Assembly (NCBI GenBank): GCA_034670405.1
Contig: JAXDDX010000114.1
Coordinates: 688,001 to 752,000, forward strand
Source of the DNA: Hoplostethus atlanticus
Lineage: Eukaryota; Chordata; Actinopteri; Trachichthyiformes; Trachichthyidae
Length of the DNA stretch: 64,000 nucleotides
Reading direction: 5' to 3'
Under the pieces are notes generated by a model. The model did not search any database and was not told the DNA's origin. It saw only the letters and a list, made by a program, of their open reading frames with translations. Shown here one piece after another: positions 27,001 to 39,000 of the stretch (position 1 is the stretch's first letter; each line of letters starts with the position of its first letter). The position numbers were made by a program, and so were the translations under genes.

Positions 27001-30000
27001 CCACCGTGGCCCGGATTTAACTAAGTCAGAGTGCTTATAGGACCTGAAGATTGCATTCCTTCCTGGTTTGTTAATGTTGTTTTTCAGCACAAAAAAAAGT
27101 TCTAAAAAGGGCATACAGTCTGGTTTGTACTGCAGCTGGACTGCAGAGGCTGAAATACACCATCTAATAAGATGAATGTAAGAAACATAAATACATTCTG
27201 GTATATTCCTGTAAAGTGACCCATTTGTAAAACTTTTCCAAACTAGATTTTTCTGTTATAGGAATTTTGTACTTTCACATACATTTCCAACTCCATTTTG
27301 GTATACAAAGAGTGCTTTGCTTGTGCCATAAATGTATACCAAACTCATTTTGTAGCACGATAATATTTTTCATAGCCACTGTATATTTTTCAACTGGCTT
27401 TTTTGGTGAAAAAACCTGTTAGTGCTTTTACCCTATATACGGAGACACAGTCGTAGGAGCAGAAGTTACGAATTGTGCCGTCCACCATGGCCAGATGATA
27501 CTGAGGAACAGCATTAACTTTGCACAAGCAGCAGGGGAATGCAGTCCCTGCAGAGGAAGAACAGAAGGGTTAAATAAAATCTGTGTTTGTGTGTGGGCAT
27601 ATCTGTGTCGCATGCGCATGCATTACCCTGCCTACAAGTGTGTGAGCATGCATGCATGTGTATTAAATAGCTTTTTAAACCAGCTTTGGTTCTGGTGCAG
27701 GTTACAGTGCAAGTGATGTTATTTATACATACTATGGAAAAAGCACTAAGTCTCAATATTGGAGCTTGGAGGTGCTACGTGTAGCCTTTTAAATTATTAC
27801 CACATTCATTTTGAAACGTGTACAATTACTGTAAATGAAACCGTCACCAAGAATACTGGCAGCCTCTACACTATACTACACTTCACGTTGTTTGCTACTG
27901 GGTCGGATTTTGCAGGAAGTCTGGATTGCTTCACGGCACAACAGAGAAAGAGAGCACTTCCAGTTCTTCCACAGCTAACAAAGCTTTCAGGAGTTCTCAT
28001 AATTGAAGATGGTGGAACGAGTGAAAGGCCACTGCTAAAATCACTTCCAACATGTTGATTCTCTTCAGTAAAGCAAAAGAGAAACATCGTCGTTGTGACA
28101 GGATGTAACAGGGTTTATGGGAAATGTGGTCTTCATTTTGAGAAACACTAACCTAATACCACTAGCATGAGGTCGAGGCTACCCATCATCTTGACCATGG
28201 TTGCATTTCTTTATCGTAATTATTCCAAGGTATCAGAATTAATTTGACAACAATATATTGTTGTCAAATGAATATATATTGTTCTACACATAGCAACTTT
28301 AACGTGTTTTTGTTTTAGGTATACACTGGTATATGCTCATGTTATTAGGGTGTGTCCTACCAGTGAGCATGTGTCTGGGTGGTCGGCTCTGTTCCACGCA
28401 GACAGATGAACAGTAGAGCTGAACTTTGCCCTTCTGGTCCCGCTCCACGATAGTGGAGGAGACTGTAACCACCTTACGACAGTTGGCACACTCGGTCATC
28501 TTTGTGCAGGACTATAAGAGAAGCAGAGCAGTACAATAAATAATAAATAAGAATAGAGGATTATGCTTTGAAAATGTATGTGTTTATGTTTTGACCTGTC
28601 AGTAGGATTGCCACCTGATAGTAGCGACCAATTACTATGGCAAATACTGTATCTAACAACTACAATGCTCAGCCAAGTACTCTTTGGATGGACTGATAGG
28701 ACGTCACATTCTATAAAACCTCCATCTAATCCCAACATAAAAAGAAAAACATTTCAGGATGGCAAGCAGACTAGTCCTTTAATCTGTACTGTTCTCGTTC
28801 AACAGTTTTGTAGTCTGACCTAGATTTAAAATAATCTAACTGATGCATTTATACTGTATATGTGACCTATAGGTGGCACTACAGGCACTAACTACATCTA
28901 GGTTTAAATAAACAGTACAGTTTTCTTCAGCATATAAAAATGGTGAAGTATGCCAATAGTTAGGTCTCTGCTCCACAGTATCACATCTGTACATCTACTG
29001 AAGTCAAAGGCTGGAGGAAAATACAGAGGAATGAAAATCCATCTAAATCATCACTTTCTACAAAAGTATGACAGAAATATGAAGTTGAGGGTCACAAACA
29101 ACAAAATGATGTGAGGAATACATGAAAGATTTGGGGATGAAATGTTAATTTTTTTGTAACAAAAACTTCCTGCCCACGGGAAGGGACAATTGTAGAGGGG
29201 CGATCTAAATGACTGGCACAAACTTACAAAAACGCTGGTATACTGCTTTTAGATTGAAATGTAAAAGTGTCTCCTAAACCACACACCAACATGAGATCTT
29301 TTACCTCTCTTGTCACTTGGTGTCCTTTGGTATAAAGCAATTCCAGACCAGCTGGACTGGTAAACATGAGTGCACTGTGTGCATTACTGACAACACATTA
29401 CATGATTGCTGGGTATTGAAGTTGAAATTCAGAGCCACACATATGCAAAGTTGCCTAGTGCATGTTGGAAGTGGACCTCTGATCCAGAAACATTTTATCT
29501 GTCATAAAATCAATATTAAAACATCCCCCATTCCTTTTGAATGGACATTTTAACCCACAAGACAGTAAAAGACAAAACACACCTACACCCCTACCTGTTT
29601 GTAAGTACAGATGCAGGTAGGACTACAGAAGTTGAGCTGGGATCTGTCAATGGTGAGCGTCTGACAGGAGCCTGAGTTGCTATTACAGTAAAGACCACAG
29701 CCTTCACAGCAGTTCATGGCTAGCTGCCGCGTCTTACGCCACGTTAGGAAACAACCATCGCTGCAGAGCCTGTGCAGACGACCCTGATGGGTGACCTCAT
29801 GCTCAATCTGATGGGACAGACAGAAATATTTTAATTTTTTAATTTTAGCCATTCGGCAACACGTTTATTCAGACCAATTTACAATGAGTGCAACAGCAGA
29901 ATGAGCTTCCAGATCACCAAAAAATATAAGCAATCAAGGAGTGTAAATGTAAGAGCCACAGTGGAAATATTCCTGCAACCACACAGGAGTGAGTACGAGG

Positions 30001-33000
30001 AAAACAAAAAACAAAAATTGCTACGGAGAGAGAAGGAATTTTAGTTGTAGACAGAGTAGTAGTAGAGTAGTAGTGGGAAATCATGTATAATTGCAGGGTA
30101 TTGGCAAGAACCTCACAATACCAGTCGATTTCCATGGCTTAATGTCACCACTGTACATGTTGATATAGATCACATCATATGACTGAATGAGAATTGACAG
30201 AACATCACCACTGTATTCAGTTGTATTGATTTAACTCTACAGTCATTACTGTAATGGCTCCATTTCTGTCTCTTACCCTGTTGGTGACTCTGCAGACACC
30301 GCAGAAGGGTTTTTCGGGCTGTTTCTCAACCTGCTTCTCAGGCTGCTTCTCCGGCTTCTTCTCCAGCCGTTTCTCGGACCGTTTCTCCGGTCGCTTTTCG
30401 GGTTGCTTGTCGGCTTGTTTCTTCTTGTGTCTGAAGACAGACAGACAGAACTGGCCACAGAAGTGCATGTAGGTACTGGCGTCTAGAGGAATCATGATCA
30501 TATCCTTAGGCTGAGTGATCTCCCTGCACAGAGAATAACACAAAGAGCAAAAAAACACAGTCGCAAAAACCCAAAACAAAGAAAACAGGAATCTCTATTA
30601 CAAATACATGTGTTACAAGAAGCCGGTTCATTGTTATTATTACTTTCAAACGGTTTCGCAATTTCCTGTGACATGGTACATGATAGAGATATGCCATTTG
30701 ACAAAATAATAGATATAGGTGGTGGCTTGTTACTCAAGAAAGGTGAGCCTGGTAGGCCAGATGGTGGCACTGAAAGAACAATAATCACAGTCTGACAGAT
30801 TATAAGGTATGAAGTTACTTCTGAGTGACAGTTCAACCCTGGAATTGTCTTCACCTGACTAATTGAAGCCCAAACGAGCCAATCAACTTTTCTGGGCTTT
30901 CGTGCATGCGTAAATGTAAGGGCCCAGGAAAGGCGTTAAACTGCTAATATCTAAAACACAATCCAGATAAAGCAGCACGTTAATGCCAGGGGGAAAGGGG
31001 GCCACAGAGACGTACTTGTTGCATTGGAAGCAGAATCGCGCCTTGCAGGCTGGAGGCAGATGACCGGTCAGACAGACTGTCGAACAGAAGAGCTGTGTCG
31101 AACCTTTTCTCTGGAACGCCGTCTGGCCTTTCAGCAGAACCTAGATCCATTTACACGTTCACAGATTGCATGTTTAATTGATTGGTTGAATTCATATATC
31201 TTGAAACATGTATGTTAAAGAATCTAATATGTTAGTTATTGTGAGTTATGATGAAAGAACAACAAACAAAAAGTACAAATTGGAGACAAAAGTTCTGCAA
31301 GACAAAGCATTGAAAAAAGCAATGTTCAAATCAGAGCAAGGAATCACCCATCATGATCAGAGTGTCCGCAGCCGTCATAACGCTCATCTGGTGTTGGTTG
31401 TGAGGCTCTTGGGGTGTAGCATTTCTTCTCAGACATGGGTGGTGGTGAGCAGGATGAGGGTCGGCCAACTCTGGGTCGAGGCTTGTTGACTGTCAAACTG
31501 TGGGCAACTGCCCGGTAGAACCTTTTTAGAGGCTTTGGTTCCTCATTCAGTAGGCCACAGTCCCTCTTGTACACCAGCCAGGAGTTTGAGATGGACAGGT
31601 CAAGGATGTATCCAAAGAGGGGGGTAGTACCATCGCCATGACTTGGCTGGGGTCTTGTGCAAGTGTACCAGCATGTCAGAAAGATCAAAGGCAGGGATGA
31701 GTGAGGGGCATGGGATGTTTATCTTAGCGTGGTCCTCCTTGCTCCAACGTTTCAGTTGAAAGAGGCTCGACCCCACAGGCATTACTCAGGAGGTTCACAC
31801 ACTTGTTGTCAGACCATTTCACTGCGATCACCCCGTCAGCAGAACTGTAATCAAAAGCTCCACGTCCTTTCTTCATCAGCTGTTTATCTGTCATCAAAGG
31901 AGCTGCACCAGTGCGCTTTGGCCAGACAGTGCCAATGCACTTAATACCCAAGTTTGAGTGTAGGTTCTGTATCAAGTGGAAACTGGTGAAGTAGTTGTCA
32001 CAGAAGACAAGATTCCACTTATCAGGAGTGATTTTTTTATGATAACTTTCTGAAAGGATGCCACCTGAAAAGGACTGGTCATTAAAAACACAGTGCCACC
32101 TGGTGTTTCTTTTGTGCATTACATACTTCAACCGAGTGGTAGAAATGGCTCAATCAGGTTGAGTTAAGTACAACAAATTCTTCAACAAGATATTGTGAGT
32201 CAAAATGTGCTCTACCGACTTTCTACCTTTATACAACTGCTCTACTTTCCCAGTCAAATTTTTTTTTTTTTTAAATACTGAATACTAAAAAAGAGTCTCC
32301 TTAAAAAAAAAAAAAAAAAACAAGCACAGAACTACAACAGTACCTTGGAGCAGCCACTGCAGCGGACACTGCCAGGGACAGGGGGCTGAGGTGGGAGTGA
32401 GAGCCCTGGAGCCAGAGATTGAAGTGTGGCTGGAAATGAAGGTCTGAAAGGGAGGGGAGCCATAGCAGCCTGCAGGACAGCACCTCTACCTGGGATGAAG
32501 ATGGCCGCTGGCTGGGGAGCCGGGCCTGGAGCTGGCAATTGAGTGTGTACGATAAGAGCTAATGAAGGTGAGATAGTATGTTCATGGATCACTGTAATAC
32601 ATGACATTTATGGAAAGTGATTGGTAAACATCTGTGTGGTTTGAAGAATCTTCAGAAAGTAACTTTGTTTTGCATTCCTAGCAAGTTTGTCTTGCATTCC
32701 TAGCACATCCATTTCCTATCAAAATGGGAATCAGAATAGACACTTGATAAATAAGCAGTAGTTGATTCATATGGTTCTACTAGACATCCTCCATAACCAC
32801 ACTTCCGATGGTTGGGATAGATTACACATCCGGTAGACCCCAGATGGAGAATGGTTGCTTAAACGTTTGGCTGCTGATGCTGTCCGGTGGTTTTATTTCC
32901 CAAGTTGTGATACAGAGATTAACTCTATGGCTTGAGTGTGGTGACACCACACAGATGGCTTCGGCAGGCAGTAAAAGTAAGAAAAGGGGGAGTACTCTTA

Positions 33001-36000
33001 CAAAACGATGGTAACATCTTTAACTAGCCACGGTAGTAATGCAGCTAATGGTGGTCTTGGCTGGCTAGCGTGGACCTAAATACACATCACCCCGCTTGCA
33101 GAGCCAGCACAGAACGAACAGCACAGAAGATAGCATGGCAATGGATATTGCCAAGACATACAACCTTCTTCAAAAGATGTCTAATGAACATGACAACAAG
33201 CTTAACCAGATAGGAATGACTACTGCTTCCGTGGAAGGCAAAATCACCATGTTGGCCAGGCAATTGACTAATGTGGGAAGCTGTATTTGCTTCTTGGAAG
33301 ACACAGACAAGGCACTAAAAGTTGACCTTCCTGCAACCCAAGCTGAAGTTTATGTTCTACAACAGAGGGTCAACGACTTGGACAATTAAGGCAGCAGAAA
33401 TAATCGACACATAGTGGGTTTCTCTGAAGCACGTGAAGGCACAGATACATTGGCTTTTCCTAAGAAGGTGCTTCCCGAAATCCTGGGCATACAGTTCGAT
33501 GGGGGACTTGAGACTCAACAGGCACACAGATCTCTTGGCCAGCCAAGACCGGACTGTCAAAAACCTAGAAATATAATTGAGCATTTTTGCACTACAATGA
33601 TAAGGAACAGATCAGGTCACTTTCAATGGAAACCACATCGTGTTTTTACTGGATTATTCCAGGAGCGTGTAAAAAATATGCTGCACAATCGCCAAATGAA
33701 GTTCTCCTGAACGCCCGGGTTAATATTGTACGTGCGCTCAACTTCACTCAAAATATCAACTCAGGGATCCATATTAATAGAAATGACTAGCAGATACCAT
33801 TTCAGGGGATTAAAAGCATTTGGTTCTATTCTTGAATTCAAGTAACCGCTTCAGCATATGAGTTGAACTGCTAATCATAAATGTATCCATGAAATATAAC
33901 ACTGAAACATTTAATTTTAGTTTATGACATTGTCAAGTTATTACTTCATTCATGAATTTTTTTTTTTTTTTTAAGTTTAGTTTTTTATTTAGGAGTTTTT
34001 ATTATATTATGCAGTTAATACATTACGAGTTGCTACAGAGTACGTAGTTGGAGGGACAGAATACAGCCGCTGCAAAATGACATCTGTGATGTCAAGCGAT
34101 GACAGCAAAACATGTTATAATGAGTGACTACAAAAACGTAACAACTCACCGGTAGGGGAGCTGAAGGTGTTCCCTCCTACAGAGTAGACAGAGCTGATCC
34201 TCAGCTCCTCCTGGAACGAAGACATATAAACAATAAATAAAATGTACCCAAGTAGGTAGGAGGAGTTAACGGATTAAGAAGCTACAAAGCAAAAGTCTCC
34301 AACTAAGAAAAAACTGCCAGAAAATAATGATGGATTGTATGCCACTAGAATTCCTTCTCTGCATGTTACGCTCCACGTCAAATATGTTCTACAGGATCTG
34401 GGATCGATACTGGGATGATAAATTATGTTGACCCTAAATTAGCAGATGAGTGGTAATAAATGCTGTTGCCAACTTTGAAACATGGGACCACTGTTGTTTT
34501 CCTTTTTGAACCCTACAATTTCAGCCTAACCTTTATGTGTCTGACATGTCTGTTCATTACTGAATTGATTAGACTGCAAATGTGTATATCTAACAGGTAC
34601 CATGTTACTTTTTTACCTGTCTTCTTTGTCCCTCTCTCACCTGGTTATGTTCGTCATGACACAGAAGTGCAAGTTGTGACCATTTGATATGTCTGAGCTG
34701 TTTTGTGTTGTTTATATATATTGCCTTTTATGTAGGGGAAAAAAAAAATAAAAAAAAATGAAAATATATCATCTTTTTGACAATAACATGTATGAGCTTG
34801 CATGCTAAAGGCTGACATGGAAAGGAACCTGTCCCACCAGATTTCATCTAGATTTTTCCAAAATCCTGTGCCTCTCTCTTCGATTTTTTACAACTTTATA
34901 GCAATTTGTTTCAGGGGGACTGCTGAAACAATGCTGCTGTAACAGAGGCAGATTGTACATTTGAGTTTTTCATGAAAACTCTTTTAGTGTTGATGAAGAA
35001 GGTGACCATTCTAATTAAGTACGCATCTGAGAAAGATTCCCATCCTGCTGGAGCTACATGGTCAGATGTCCTTCTCTAGCATGTGTGTGAGGATATGTTT
35101 TGCTTACCTCCTGATGCTCCAGCTCCTCTTTGATCTGTCTGATGGAGCTCTGAGGCAGCAGAGCAGCATCGTACCCCTCATCAATGGGCTCATCTTTAAT
35201 GTTGATACTGGGACAGATGGGGGGATTACTGTCCTCCACTGGAGCTGTGACGTCTGACCTCTGAAATTACCGAAGTAATGAATGGGCATTGGGCGCAAAA
35301 ATAATTAAAAATGACTTTTACATGCAGTAGCACTTTTAATTAGAATTAATTTAACATCCTCTTGAAATGATCGTAAAACAGCAGTGTGTCCACAGACAGT
35401 GGGTGAATGAATCCAGATCCTCACCTCTCCCTGCTGGCTGTCTTCAGTCTCCCCTGTCTGGTTCAGGACGGCTCCATCTGTTAGAGAAAAGAAAAGGTGT
35501 TCAATTAAATCATTCAGCACTTCTACCAACACTTTGGAGGGAAATTATGCAGGGTGGGAAGAGTGTTGCCGACAATCTTAGGGTGCATTTTAAATGTGTT
35601 TTCAAGGCATTTCACACTGCTTTTCATTGTTTTCCCAAAGAGAAACCAAACCATTTTGTCATTGCATGTATGTTGTGATAGGGTTAGAAACCTGTGCAGC
35701 CTCCATTAGGGGTGCACCGACCAAACGGCCACCGATCATAATCAGCCAATTGACATTCTACCACACAACACACCACACAAAGTTTCACCACTGATATTTG
35801 GACCACACGCTTGAGTCCTATGTCCTTTCAGTGGATAGATCCAGACTTTCAGCTTCATAAGTCAGTTTGAGCACAGAATATGTGCACAGAATATTAGTAT
35901 GTTAAAAGTGGAAGTTTCCTCAGGAAAAGGTTCATGTTGAAGAAATAATGCGAGAAATACTGCAAGATTTAGAAAGAGTGCTGTCCCAGACAGTAAATGA

Positions 36001-39000
36001 TGTTGTGGCCACTGGAAGAGGCTTGTCAGCCACCTCAAGCATTCCCCCTTTTGCATACTCACGACTACAGGCTATACAGAATCTGCTGGGGCAGCCTGTT
36101 ATAAGGCTTAAACAAAACAAGCCAAGTGGGTTGAGCATGTATTTGATGCTGAAGAGTCTGTCAGAGCACAAACATGCATTGGGTGCCTATGCATTCCATA
36201 CTAGTAGAGTTCATTTGAAGAGAATACATGCAATGAAGAATACATTTTGCGTTTCCTCGCAATACATTTTGCATTCCCTCGCAAATTCTAATGGGCTAAC
36301 CAAAAGCCCACTGATTGACAGTACTTGCTTGTAAGTTACTGTAATTAAAAGTTTAGATGCAGCAATAACGAAATGGCAGATGTCGTCACAAGTGAACACA
36401 CAGGACTGAAACAGCAGTCTAAAACTGGAAGGGTTGGATAGATTACAAAACTTGGGAGTAGGCCGAGATAATTGGTTAGGGTTGTGGTACGGTTGGGGTC
36501 AGATTAAGCATCATAAAAGACAGCTGGTTGGGGATAGGAATGAGAATAATTCAGGTTCAGGTTCAGGGGAAACACATAGCCTGCCGACGGGGAACAGACT
36601 CGACCACCTACTCCAGGCCTGTTTAACCCATTGGCTATCACCGCTCATCGTAGGGGTGGGCGGTATGGCCTAAAATTTATATCACGGTATATTTAGAATT
36701 TTGGACGGTAACGGTATATATATCACGGTATATTTGTTTTTCTTATAATAATAATAATAAAAAATGCTTTAGGAGCAGTACAAGACTCTGGGATGGTAAC
36801 AGTTTATTCCCGGGGGGTTAACTATGAGGTTTCTACTGGGCTCTTCCATTAGTATCCTGTAATCTGTATATTATGACAAAATTGACATTGAACTTAAGTG
36901 TTTATGAATGTTTTATTGTGCAAAACTGCACTGTATTAAATATAAATAGCACCTTATATGCAAACTTTTTTCCAAAATAGGTTCTGAACAATACAAAGAA
37001 ATATTTTCAAAAAAAATAAACATACAAATGTAAATTTCAAGTATTCCAATACTTCAAATAACTTCTACTGTATATAACAAAAACTTCAAAGGTTAGGCAA
37101 CATGCCAAGAAAAGAATTATAAAGATAAATAGCACATTATATGCAAACTTTTTTCCAGTTTGGCTGAAGTATTTTGGACCTGGCATCACATACCTCGGAT
37201 CCAGTGTTTTGATCAATGCCTTAAACCTGTTTGTATAGGAACCATGTCCTTACATAGGTACTCCGCTATGGAATGTGGAATGTCCTTGCACTGCTTGCTT
37301 TTTTTTGTCATACGGATAGCCACTGGAAAATGACTTGGCTAGCGACGTCTGCGTTGTGGTTTTTCGTTTAGCACCACTTGCGGAAGGACTGCTTGTGTCT
37401 GCGCGCATCCTAGTACTCTCTTCATACTCGCGGACATGTTTTGTTTTGAGGTGATAAAACAGATTGCTCGTGTTACCACCGCCGGCAACAACTCTTGCTC
37501 GACATTGCTTGCAGATAATAGTTTTCTGCTCAAGGTCCGACTTTTTAAACCCAAACCACGTCCAGATGATGGACGAAGCACCTTTCTTTCTAACTAATTC
37601 TTCTTCTTTGTTTGCATCGGGAACGGGAGCTCCCGCATCATGCTCGCTGCCTTCCATTTCACCATGCATCTTCAGAAAGCATGCGTCTGTTTACGTCGAA
37701 GTTTACGTTGCACTACTCACTTTTTCACATCGTCTTTTTCCACAAACTAGTTTATTATCTTTAAATGGCAGCGCGCAGTTCGCTAGCTTTGTGTGTTACG
37801 TTTGTAAATGTGAAAAAGTATTTTTACATTCAAAGAGCCTAAAAGTAGCCTTCTACCGGTACATCCGGTAGAGTCAAATCTCTACCTTGGCACGGATTTC
37901 TACCGGTATACCGGTTCAACCGTTATACCGCCCACCCCTAGCTCATCGTTTTATGCAGTTAAACTATATGTCACTGTGAACATCCATGCATTAGCGTTAG
38001 TTACGTGCAACTGTCGTGAATGTCAAACTTTGCGAGGTAACACAAAATGTATTGCGTGAGAACGCAAAACATATTGCAAGGGAACACAAAAGTAGCTAAA
38101 GAAAAAAAAAAACCCACCATGACCCTTAAGGGGCTCCATAGAAAACAAATAGGCTATAGCCGGATTTTATTCAATCAGGCTGCAACACTTGATACTGTGA
38201 TACAATGCAAGGGACAGGCGGTTGCGATATACCATTGTGGGTGTCCCTGGCCTTGTTAAAAACATATTCTCATGTGTATGGAGCCTTACCTTGGCTGTTC
38301 TCGGGCGAGTGGTCCTGGGAGGAGTGGGAGGTGTTGGCAGACACGCTGCTCCCTTCTCCCTCTACCTCTACCTCCTCCTCTCTCTGCTCGCTAACAAACG
38401 GGTCGCCCTTAGTTTCTGCCTTCCCGTCTGGATGGCTGCTTCTCTTGTTGGTCTTGTCCATGTCAACGTCTTCCAGGGTTTCCATTGGCAGGGCGAAGTG
38501 CCAGTCTTCATCCTCTTCTTCTTCTGCCCCATATGAAGGAAGGCCGTCTAGAGCATCATCAGACGCTGCCCCTCCACTTCCTCCACTTCCACTTCCACTT
38601 CCTCCTCCTCCTCCTCCTCCTCCACTGGGTCCCATGGCAAAGGGAGAGTGTCGTTCAGAGGAAGGCGATGCAAGGTGGGGAGAGGATGACTGTCCCGGTC
38701 CCTCATCCATCTTTTCTTCTCGCCTGCTGCCATTGCTATCTTCTTCCCCTGCCTGTTGCTGTTCCCCCTGTCCTGAGTTTTCCTCTACTCCCTTTGTCTC
38801 CTCCTGACTGCTGCTCCTGGAGGAGGTGGCAGAGCCTCTGGAGGAGTCAGCGAAATCTCCCAGCCCCATCACCTTGTCAAACACCCTGGACAGGCGCTCC
38901 TCGTGCTGGAGGGGAGACAGAAAGCTGATTAAAAGAGGCAAATTCAGGTCAGCAATCCAGGGACACACTTCACTCCTCTATACCTGTACGCTATCAAACT

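Larger units (their letters stand above)
22401..31140 (-). other. zmym4: zmym4 exons 7-18: MYM zinc-finger array
   Basis: Exons: 31016-31140, 30277-30523, 29595-29807, 28361-28499, 27432-27547, 26532-26894, 26248-26398, 25746-25921, 24873-25056, 24308-24421, 22868-22911, 22401-22539. They encode the CxxC...FCxxxC type fingers, for example GKVQLYCSSVCVEQ, NFCSYDCVSVYR, EEFCRPHCMSQY and NFCTLPCLLQY. Exon 8 inserts a Lys-Pro-Glu-Lys repeat between two half-fingers. Exon 12 holds a proline/serine-rich linker of about 95 residues before CNQCSKQFSAKP. Exons 16-18 give MNPVIADVVSLASG, the short linker GALPTSNTHGKNLGN, and ASTQTDATRVP with MKNKSVLCRPFTM, all typical of ZMYM2/3/4. Confidence 0.9.

Noticed and set aside
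27870-28087. Possible small gene in zmym4 intron 10
   Set aside because: Coincides with the upstream part of a dispersed repeat copy and lacks splice sites or recognisable protein motifs.
35700-35790. Start of a MITE ('ggggtgcaccgaccaaacgg')
   Set aside because: Only one end is visible and no partner terminus or target duplication could be found.
38205-38928. Ser/Leu-rich plus-strand frames
   Set aside because: Antisense shadows of zmym4 exon 2, whose minus-strand frame fits the splice phases.
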